Positions 23,998-33,028 of a DNA stretch of 64,000 bases are shown here, in pieces. The stretch lies in assembly GCA_020631735.1 (NCBI GenBank), contig CM036159.1:94598656-94662655 (forward strand). The letters run 5' to 3'. The DNA comes from Saccharum officinarum. Lineage: Eukaryota; Streptophyta; Magnoliopsida; Poales; Poaceae. The notes below the pieces were generated by a model, which worked only from the letters and a program-made list of their open reading frames with translations, searched no databases and was not told where the DNA came from. Every line of letters begins with the position of its first letter. Position 1 is the first letter of the stretch. The translations under genes and the position numbers were made by a program.

Positions 23998-25507
23998 GTG
24001 TTAGGGCCTTAACTGAGGATGAGCAACTTTATCTTAGGTTAAGTAGCTTAGGTAAGTACTTCTCCACCGGAGAAGAGATTTGCACGTACTAATAAAGTAA
24101 CTTGATTAGATTATTGTTTTTATTTCTGAAATGCATTTCATTCCGAGCATGTTGCACCCATTTATGCATCCATTGTATTTATTGTGCATTCATGCAATAG
24201 GTGTACCGGAGGGGGTAACTCTCCTCGAATTCGAGCCGGTAATTCCGGAGGAGAACCAGGAGCAGCAGGAGCCCGAGGAACCAGTCAGCGAAGGAGACGT
24301 CGCTGAAGACCTTCCTGAGTGCCCGGACCACAGGCCTGCAACCTTTCTGAAAGGCAAGCCCCGGTGCATGCTGAACCTACTGATTTATAAATTAATCTTG
24401 AGTACTTTTAATTGTTTACTGCATTAAGTTGTAGGAGTTATATGAAAACACTTGTTGCATTATACCTGTCCTTGTCCAGATATCGTACTTAATCCTATTT
24501 TAGGTTTAGGCACGTGTCAATGCTTAGCCCTACTTAGTACGGTAGAAGTCGGGTGATTTCCGGTCATCCGCGAGATGTAGGAAGGAGTCACGAGTGGCTC
24601 TATGGCTATCGTGAATGGAACCATGCTTAAAAATGAAATTGAGACCGGACGGGAGTTCGATAGTACAGCCGCAAGACACTTCACGTCTTGGGTGTGGAGC
24701 TATGCCCGTCTGAGTCGTTTAAGGACCGATTCGCTGTACGTCCTTGAGTCATGTTGAACGCAGTCTAACACTTAGTTGGCCGGATAAGCCGTTCCGACCG
24801 CGAAGTCGAGTAGTATGGTTCAGGCCGGGAATCGAATGGTAGGTTGCATCTTGGAGGAGAGAAAGGATGTGCTTGGGGACATTGACGTGAGACCAAGGGG
24901 GGGTTAGAGTCCCTATCACCTGGCAGAGTGTCGCCCTTGGGGACGCGACATTATTCGGGCCCGCGATTCCTGAACTGTACAAAAGATGACCTGAGCAGCC
25001 TTCGCCAGGCGTGACTCGGTGAGTGTTAGAAATACCCCTCCAGCTGGATAGGAATTCGATTCGAATCGCCGTCGCTCCCGGTTAGTGAGCACTTGACTTG
25101 AGCAGCGGCAACGTAGACCTCATTAAATGAACTGGTGGTTAAGGGAATGATACAATGTTGCCATAATGATATACCTGCTATGGATATAATAATCATGTTG
25201 TTTGATTATAATCAAGTGTATGTTTAGTACAGGTGCTAAGATAGATGACAGGTAAATGCTAAAAATAACTGCTAGTACAGGTGATAAGAGTTTAAATTAC
25301 TTATGCCTTTATGCAAAATGTTATGTCAGCTAGCCTCTTGTGTAAGCCCTGCATAAACCTTGGTGTCATCTTATTTCTGGTTTTCGACGGGTAAGTCTAG
25401 CTGAGTACATTCCAGTACTCAGGGTTTATTTCCCTCCTGTTGCAGATGACATGCTTTACCAGGGATTCTGCAAGACGTGTCTCCACCCTGCGGGTGATGA
25501 TGACTAG
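23998..25507 (+). CDS. Conserved spliced coding module in giant-LTR copy 1 (function unknown)
   Basis: Three exons fit with matching phases: 23998-24051 (54 nt), 24201-24353 (153 nt) and 25446-25507 (62 nt, ending TAG). Exon 1 encodes VRALTEDEQLYLRLSSL. Exon 2 encodes GVPEGVTLLEFEPVIPEE, then an acidic Glu/Pro stretch and DLPECPDHRPATFLK. Exon 3 encodes DMLYQGFCKTCLHPAGDDD. Intron 1 is GTAAGT...ATAG (149 nt). Intron 2 is GCAAGC...TTGCAG, a GC-AG intron of 1,092 nt. An acceptor TTGTTAG precedes exon 1, so at least one upstream exon with the start codon is missing from this model. Copies 2 and 3 keep the same structure. I do not recognise the protein; CxxC in exon 3 suggests a metal-binding or structural motif at most. 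Confidence 0.5.
25401..25422 (+). other. Conserved hairpin in giant-LTR copy 1
   Basis: CTGAGTAC and GTACTCAG form a perfect 8-bp stem around the 6-nt loop ATTCCA. The hairpin sits just upstream of the exon 3 acceptor and is unchanged in the other two copies. Confidence 0.6.
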
Positions 25508-26612
25508 ATCACAAGGGCGTGATCGTCTTTATGTACTTTCCTCATGCTTTTGCGGGTTGTCGATCATCCAGACTGGCAGTATTTAATTAACTAGTGTGTG
25601 TGTTATGCTTCCGCTACTTTCAAACTTGGTTTGTAATATTTGCTACTCCATGGTGTAAACTTATTTCTGGACTACTTGTGAAATGTATCGTATGATGTTG
25701 TATGTTGAATGATGCGATCCTGGTTGTAAGCAGTTTGGTTTGAAATCCTTCGTGATTTCGATTGACTACCGGGATTATATGGGCTCAAGTTTGAAAATTT
25801 GAGCGCTTCGGTGCTTGTTTTCGTACTTGTGCTCTTATAATTTGGTCGGTTCTGTTACAGTGGGTATAGTGACGGGTTTCACCTCCCATCACGGGATGGG
25901 CGGCAAAACAGTGTGATCTGACACGGGCATTGTTCCCACGTCGATCCTGGTTGCAGCCATGCCAGTAGGTGGTAGTAGGTAACCGCATTAAATGCTATGG
26001 CTTTTGTCCTGGGGTAGGTAAAGTGAAGGAATCGAGGCGCTCGACCCGGGCTCACGCGAGTGAGAGTTTTTCCCAGTGGGCGGACGAGCCTCGCGCGGGT
26101 CGGAGCATCGTCGAGGTATCTTGCTGTACGGGATGGGGCGCGATCGAGGCGCCCCGTCGAGCGGGCTTCGTATGAGTCGGAGCCAGAGCGCGGTCGAGTC
26201 GCCCCGTTGAGTGGGCCTTGTACAAGTCAGAGCCGGAGCACAGTCGAGGCGCCCCGTTGAGCGGGCTTCGTACGAGTCGGAGCCGGAGCGCAGCCGAGGC
26301 GCCCCGTCGAGTAGGCCTCATACGAGGCGGACTGGATACGCGGTCGAGGCGGGCTCCCTTTTATTACGGTTTCAGTCGTTTTAGCGATGGATGTGGGTAC
26401 CCCCGTACTGTTGGTACCGACAGTAGCCCTCGAGCCTTTGGGTGAGTGTGTGATCACTCTCCCAGAGGTTTGTTTGAACAGGAGTCATAGCGTCGTGACT
26501 TTCTCTGGTGGGGGCGCGCGAGCGCACCCACCGGGTGTAGCCCTCGAGGCCTCGGTGGAGTGTTGAGACTCCTCCGAGGTCTTGTATTCGTTTTATTGGG
26601 GAATGATTCGTT

Positions 26613-28056
26613 GCGGTCAAGCCCCCGAGCCTCGCGCGCACGAGGTCGATCAGGGTCCCGGCCGTCTTTTGCTGTGCGACCCTCACGCTCTTCCTTCAGG
26701 AAGGAGGAGGAGGGGTGGGGAATGCCGTACTACCCCTGTTTGGGCGAGTTCCGACGATCTCCGGTGAGCTGCTAGCGGGGGAATTCGAGTGAGAGCCCGT
26801 GCCCCAGTCGTTAGGGGTCGGCTAGTGGCCCGGAGGCACCCTCAAAGATGCCAAGAAGTGGTCGTGTGGATCTCGATTCTCTGCGACAGGATTCGAGGGC
26901 TCAGTGCCTCCCCCAGGGGGATTCCTACGTGGACCGCCTCCTTTAGCCTCGAATACATCCTGGGGTGCCTCGAGAGCGTGGCTCGAGCCCTGGCCATGTA
27001 CGGGCGCACCCTGGGTTGTCCCTAACTCCGTTGCTCGAGGGCAGCTGTCGAACCCTGGTCGAGGGCCAGCTTCCGCTCCCTCGAGGCTTAGGTCTCTGCG
27101 GTCGAGTCCCCGAGCCTCGCGCGCACGAGGTCGATCAGAGTCCTGGCCGTCTTTTGTTGTGCGACCCTCACGCTCCTCCTTCAGGAAGGAGGAGGAGGGG
27201 TGGGGAACGCCGTACTACCCCTGTTTGGGCGAGTTCCGACGATCTCCGGTGAGCTGCTAGCGGGGGAATTCGAGTGAGAGCCCGTGCCAAAGTCGTTAGG
27301 GGTCGGCTAGTGGCCCGGAGGCGCTCTCAAAGATGCCAAGAAGTGGTAATGTGGATCTCGATTCCCTGCGACAGGATTCGAGGGCTCGGTGCCTCCCCCG
27401 GGGGGATTCCTATGTGGACCGCCTCCTTTAGCCTCGAATACGTCCTGGGGTGCCTCGAGAGCGTGGCTCGAGCCCTGGCCATGTACGGGCGCACCCTGGG
27501 TCGTCCCTAACTCCGTTGCTCGCGGGCAGCTGTCGAACCCTAGTCGAGGGCCAGCTTTCGCTCCCTCGAGGCTTAGGTTTCTGCGGTCGAGCCCCCGAGC
27601 CTCGCGCGCACGAGGTCGATCAGAGTCCCGGTCGTCTTTTACTGTGCGACCCTCACGCTCCTCCTTCATGAAGGAGGAGGGGTGGGGAACGCCGTACTAC
27701 CCCTGTTTGGGCGAGTTCCGACGATCTCCGGTGAGCTGCTAGCGGGGGAATTCGAGTGAGAGCCCATGCCCCAGTCGTTAGGGTCGGCTAGTGGCCCGGA
27801 GGCGCCCTCAAAGATGCCAAGAAGTGGTCGTGTGGATCTCGATTCCCTTCGACAGGATTCGAGGGCTCGATGCCTCCCTCGGGGGGATTCCTACGTGGAC
27901 CTCCTCCTTTAGCCTCGAATACGTCCTGGGGTGCCTCGAGAGCGTGGCTCGAGCCCTGGCCATGTACGGGCGCACCCTTGGTCGTCCCTAACTCTGTTGC
28001 TCGAGGGCAGCTGTCGAACCCTGGTCGAGGGCCAGCTTCCGCTCCCTCGAGGCTTA
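26613..28056. repeat. 485-bp tandem repeat, three copies
   Basis: Units start at 26613, 27098 and 27583 (anchor 'gcggtc' then 'cccgagcctcgcgcgc'). The third is slightly shorter and ends near 28056. The repeat lies between the 3' LTR and the extra ORF of the second Tat-like element, matching the position of the ~170-bp repeats in the first element. Open frames here are in-phase products of GC-rich repeats with no recognisable domain. The stretch 26423-26612 is single-copy and shows nothing codable. Confidence 0.88.
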
Positions 28057-28313
28057 TACCGGGCTCGGGGCCCGTTTCCCAGGTATCTGGGAATATCCGT
28101 CCGCGGATCCCTCCACCGCCCGTTAGCCGAGCGCGTCTTTTTAGGAGGGGAGGCGAGATGGCGCGGTAGTGGGCGACGTGGCGTACGGTTACGACGTGGG
28201 GGACGGCCACATGCCCAACACCTGCGAGATGTAAGAAAATGGTTAGGTGGGCGCATTTAATGCGGGAAACTGTTCCTACCTTTTTGTGCGGCCGTTGGGC
28301 TTCCGCCTGGGCA

Positions 28314-28320
28314 TATAAAA
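28314..28320 (+). promoter_or_regulatory. TATA box upstream of the antisense extra ORF
   Basis: TATAAAA in 'gggcatataaaatcaagg', about 146 bp before the ATG at 28466. It is oriented to drive the extra ORF and so runs antisense to gag-pol. Confidence 0.6.
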
Positions 28321-28465
28321 TCAAGGCCTGGGGGTCTGCGTTCCCCACCGTTCCCTTGCGCTCCTGCAATCTTCTGCCTCAGACAATCCTTGCCTTATTG
28401 CGCTCTCTGCCCGCATCGCTGCCGCCACCGCATCCTCTTCGTCCACCCCCCTTCCGACAGCACCG

Positions 28466-31400
28466 ATGGCAGGAAAGAGCCAGATCCTCCCCGCCGACGA
28501 CTGGGCCGCCTCCTCGGTGACGGAGAGGAAGTTGGAAGAGTTGGTCGAGGATGGGCTGCTACGGCCGAGGATGAGCCGGTTGCAGCCGGAGTGGATCGTG
28601 CCGCCCCCTGCCCACCGGGAGCCGGCGCCCCCTGAAGGGTACGTGGTGAGCTTCGTCTGCTTCCACGAATGGGGGTTTGGCGTGCCGGCGTCTGTCTTCA
28701 TGTGCGCGCTCCTCCACTACTACCAGGTGGAGCTTCACCACCTTGCCCCCAACACCGTCGCGCAGGCCGCAATCTTCACGGCGGTCTGCGAGGGCTACTT
28801 TGGGGTGGAGCCGCAGTGGAACCTGTGGCTTCACCTTTTCAAGGCTGAGCTCTTCGCCAAGAAGGCGGGGGAGAAGGGCGTCCTGTGCGCGGCCTGAGTA
28901 GGGAGCTGCGTCCTACAGGTGAGGTCGGGCCAGGCGGATCTGTACATCCTGGCTCGCCTCATCTCTTCAAACAGCGGGTGGCACGAGGGTTGGTTCTACC
29001 TCCGCAACGATGAAAATCAGTTGCCGAGGTACACCGGCCGCGTGTTGACCGCTCGAGAGGCTCGCTGGACGTACGGAGTGCCCGAAGCCGAGAAGCCGCG
29101 CTTGGACCCGCTGCTGGTGGCGCTGCAGCAGCTTCGCCTTCGGGGCTTGACGGCTGCGGCGGTGGCCGCGGCCTTCCATCGCCGTAGAGTGATGCTGTTG
29201 TGCCGGCGTCGTCTCCACCTTGACCAGATGACTCCGGAGGCATCTCTAGAGGGGACCTGGATGTCCCATGAATCCCTTGCCCTCGAGGAGGTCCTCTGGC
29301 GAGCGCGCCGGATGGTCGGGAACTTCAAGGTGGAGGAGGCTAACCGAGTCCGCATGAGACCTACCAAAGGGTTCGAGCCCGTGGTATGTATCTTAGGGCT
29401 AGTATGTTCGCCAATTTTGTTTATTTTTGGATTTCGCTGATTTGGTCGAGGCCGGCACGTAGGATTTGTCGGCGCTGCGGGAAACGCGTCCGCCAGTCCC
29501 AGAGGATCGGCCCGCCCGGGAGGCTCGAGTCCAGCATGCTTCCAAGAAGAAGGAAACCAAGGAGACAGCCAAGAAGCGGGCAATCCGCAAGGCCAAAGAG
29601 GCGGTGGCGTTGAAGAAGCTCTGGCGTCAGCAGACCATCGACGGGGTCCCCTTGGCGCCGTCACCTTCCGAGATGATCTCGGAGGAGGACGACGATAGCA
29701 GCGGCGAAGACGACGATGCCTTGTCGTGGTATGAGACCGCGACCGGGCTGGGGGATCTTCCCGACGTTCGCCGCCTGGTGGAACCCATTAGGGGGGCGTC
29801 CTCCGTGGTCGTCGTGGTCGAGGAGTCCGAGGAGGAGGAGAAGACGGAGAAGGAGACGGGCCCCTCGACGGGAGGGGCCGCTTTACCCCGAACCCAGCAA
29901 GAGGGGTCAACGGGGACGTCCGCACCAGTCCAGGCCCCGCAAGCTCGGGCAGGGGCTAGGACGGCAGTACCGGCATCGTCATCGGCGGCGGCGTTGGCAG
30001 GCGTGAGAACCTGAGGCCAGCTGGCCTCGGAGGCACAGAAGGCGTAGGGCGGTGCATCGGTCAGGGCCCCAAGGAATGCCCGGCCTGCGGGTGAGGCCGC
30101 TGCGAGGCCACAATCGGCCGCCCCGGGAGGCTCAGGTCACACGGGGTCGAGGCCCTTGGTGCCGATTTCTAGGTAAGCGTCTCTGCTCGGTTGTTCTGCC
30201 TTTCTCGGGGTCCGTTGGCTGACATTTCTTCACTTTGTAGGTTAAAGCGGAAGGCAGAGCCGATGGGGCTTACCCCCGTGAAGTCGCTGCGGGCCAGCGC
30301 CGTTGTCCTCAACCAGACGGCGGAGCAGGATGCGGCCTGGGTCTGGCAGGTCGAGGCCGCGAAGGGGCGCCTGCGACAACGGCAGGGACCAGTGGACGCC
30401 ACGGTGGTTGCTGGCTCGGATCCTGCCGTTGAGGGGTCCGAGCCAGCGAAGATCGTGGCGCCCGGTGCGGTCGAGGCGGGGCCCAGGTCATTGGCGATGG
30501 CCGAGGCTGCCGTCGGTGTCATGGAGGAGGTCGCGTCGGTGTCAGGGCAGGAGGCAGCCCTGGCGAGTGGGTCGCGGCCGCAACAAGACCCGTCGGCTGA
30601 GCCAGCGGGTACGGTGGAGGGCGGGGTGGTCGAGCCCCTGACCGGAGCACCAGAAGAAGAGACGCCGGCTCCGGGGGCGCCAACGGTTGAGGCGCGGGTA
30701 CCAGAGCCGTCGTCGGTCGAGGCGCCGGCGGTTGAGGGGCCAGTTCCCTTAGGAGGGCGGGCACCCATGGCCGTGGACCTTACCCTCGACGACACCCCCT
30801 AGACAAAGGGAAACAAGTGATGGGGGTCGAGGGGGGCGAGGCCGCGGATCAGGTCGGTGCCTCGGCGGCCGTTGAAGAGGCGGAAACTACGGGCGAGGCC
30901 GGTCCTTCCGCGGGACCGGGAGATGCCCCGGCCGAGTCGTCGTTCTCATGGCCTGACATCGCCGCGCTGGCGATAGCGCGGGCAGAGGCGGAGATACTGA
31001 GGTGGGAGGGCCGTCTCTCCAATTTAGGGACGCTGCGAACCCCGACGCCGAGCCCATCTTTGTCCTGCACGACAAAGATGAAGTGCACCGGTGGGAGTAC
31101 CTCGAGGGCGTCCGCCGGCACCTTGACCGGTTGCTCGGAGTGGCGCCGAGGCCATGCGGAGTATGGGGGATGCCACCGAGGTATGATCGACCCGTTGTCT
31201 TTCTCCGTGGTTTTCTTGGTGTCTTTTTCCCTCGGCTTTTTAACCTTTTCTATTTTTCGGGTTGCGTTCAGGAGCTGAAGGAGTACTCCCGCCGCAAGTC
31301 ACTCTTCATCCGGGATGAGAGTGGCATGTGGGTCGCGCTGTCTCAGCAACGGGTCCTGGTCGAGGAGGCCCAGAAACAGCTTTCCGATCAGAACGCCGAA

Positions 31401-32346
31401 ATGGCTGAGCTGCGCGTCGTGTACGCGGTGGTGAAGGAGGAGGCGATGCAGGCATGGGCGGCCGAGGCTGTGATGCGCACTGGCATGGACAAGGCTCAGG
31501 AGGAGGCTGCCCAGGCCCAAGGGATCTCGAGCCCCTGTCGAGACGGGTGAAGGAGCTCGAGGAGAATGTCTCCTAGGTTAGCCGTCAGCGCGACACCCTC
31601 AACGTCGAGGTCGAGCAGGCCACCGCTCGTTCTGATGCTCTAAAGGACGAGGTCACGACGCTAAAGGGAGCCGTCCAAGAGAAGGATGCAGCTCTCGAGT
31701 CTGCTCGGCAAGAGATCGAGGCGCTAAAGGCAACCATCGGTGACAAGGACAGCGCCCTCCTAGGGCTCGAGCGGACTTGCAAGGGGCTTCGTGACGAGGT
31801 CGTGGGCCTGCAGACCCATATCGAGGGTAAGTGTGATTGTTACGGCCACGACGTTGAGGGCCTCGCGTTGGGTATTAATTTGTTTGTCGTGTTTCAGAGC
31901 TGGAGAGGGAGAATCGAGAGGCCCAATCTTCTGCCAACTCCTTCCAGAGCCTCCTCGAAGCCAAGATCCAGAGGACCCAGCTGCTCTAGGGCGCGATCAC
32001 CATCGTGTGCGACGGCCTGGGGGTCGAGCCCGACGTCGACACCAGGGAAGATGTTCCGGGGAACTCCTTCGCCCGTCGGATGGTGGCGCTGGGCCGCCTT
32101 GCCCGGGAGAAGATACGGGACAACCTCCATCACGGCGTGAAGAGGGCGCTGGCCATCGTCCGTTCAGGGTTTGTGTTCGACATGAAGCTCGTCACTGAGG
32201 GCTTCATCACAAACCTGGATCGGACGGACGAGGAGAACGAGGATGCCTGCGTGGAGCTGATTGAAGCCGCGGAAGAGCCTGGAAGCCGTCTGGCCTCGCT
32301 TTTTGAAGCCGAGGTGGTTCCGCCTGCTGACGATGAGGGCCTGTGA
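28466..32346 (+). pseudogene. Antisense extra ORF (aORF) of the second Tat-like element, five exons, decayed
   Basis: Exons fit at 28466-29383, 29463-30172, 30241-31180, 31272-31826 and 31898-32346. Introns are 68-91 nt with GTATGT/GTAAGC/GTATGA/GTAAGT donors and TAG or CAG acceptors. The N-terminus (MAGKSQILPADDW; VVSFVCFHEWGFGVPASVF; HHLAPNTVAQAAIFTAVCEG) matches the plant 'putative gypsy type transposon' domain. The middle is basic, then acidic and Pro/Ala-rich. Exons 4 and 5 form a long coiled coil (QRVLVEEAQKQLSDQNAEM; DALKDEVTTLKGAVQEKD). The C-terminus is RMVALGRLAREKIRDNLHHG then VVPPADDEGL. Lesions include TGA at 28895, TGA at 30012, TAG at 30800 and TAG near 31986, so no full protein is made. 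It converges on pol (stop-to-stop spacing 682 bp). Nuclear or regulatory roles suggested for this family are not demonstrated here. Confidence 0.75.
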
Positions 32347-33028
32347 GCCAAATCTGGGCATGAAGGCCCATGTAATAAGTTAGTATTTTGAATTTTGGTC
32401 ATGGTGGCCTCGAAGGCCTAAAAACTCAAAACATAAACCGGTTCGTGGTTAATTCAGTTTTATTCGAGCTTTTCTTCCCTTTATCACTTGGATCGTGTTC
32501 TCGCTTGATTTACTTAGCACGCAGTTGCATCCTTTGGCGTAAGGGAGCGAGTGGAGGTACCGTGGCCTCGGGGGCGTAAGTGATCTCACGGCTCAACTGC
32601 CCTCGAGCTTCAGGGTGATATTGTGGCCTTGTTAAATCGTGTGAGAGCCTGATCTAAGCGATAGGGGGTATGTTCTTTTTTCAAAGTTAGGAACCGTTAT
32701 TTAGATCTCCCTAGCATGAAGTCGCACCTCTAAAAGGTGTGAGGGGTGAGTGGAGGTACCGTAGCCTCGGAGGCGTAGGTGATACTCCTGACTCGAGAGC
32801 CCTTTCGAACCTTAGGGTGCTCTTGCAGCGAAGTCGATCTAAGAAGCGGTTCTTAAATTTAAAAAAGAGCATAAGTTTTTTCGGGAACTGGGGGGTTCCC
32901 CCCTTTAGCCCCCGAGGGAGGGTCGATTCTGGGAGTGCAGAGTCGATCCTTCCTCATTGTGAAATGAAAGTTTGAACATCGCTGTATTCTTTATTGATGA
33001 AAAAGAAAATACAGAGCCTCGAGGCTTT
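32347..33028. repeat. Spacer between the convergent aORF and pol, with a ~200-bp degenerate direct repeat
   Basis: 'gagtggaggtaccgtggcct' near 32549 recurs as 'gagtggaggtaccgtagcct' near 32749. Surrounding similarity suggests two units of about 198 bp starting near 32514 and 32712. No gene is visible. Both polyadenylation regions of the convergent genes should lie here. Confidence 0.6.

Larger units (their letters stand above)
20864..25859 (+). mobile_element. Giant-LTR-like 5.0-kb element, copy 1
   Basis: It begins TGTAACACTT and ends GGTTCTGTTACA, flanked on both sides by GTGGG, a perfect 5-bp target duplication. The TG...CA ends and 5-bp duplication are those of LTR retroelement insertions, and no gag or pol is inside. 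It therefore looks like a solo copy of a very long LTR or a non-autonomous element. Internal order: AT-rich left part with a degenerate ~205-bp direct repeat (21395/21600), a GC-rich block 21720-22725, a TATA box, 1.2 kb of AT-rich sequence, then a conserved three-exon coding module. It is inverted relative to copies 2 and 3. Confidence 0.85.
20203..26422 (-). mobile_element. 3' LTR of the second Tat-like element (interrupted)
   Basis: The ends are TGTCGGT...ACCGACA, a perfect 7-bp inverted pair. Net length is about 1.22 kb after removing the 4,996-bp insertion and one 5-bp duplication. Segments 20203-20850 and 25874-26422 match the other LTR at 44512-45165 and 45165-50685. The next bases on the internal side read GGCTCGAGGGCTAC on the minus strand, a weak polypurine tract. 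Confidence 0.85.

Noticed and set aside
26560..28260. Several 70-190-codon frames on both strands
   Set aside because: They come from the 485-bp GC-rich tandem repeat and show no recognisable domain.
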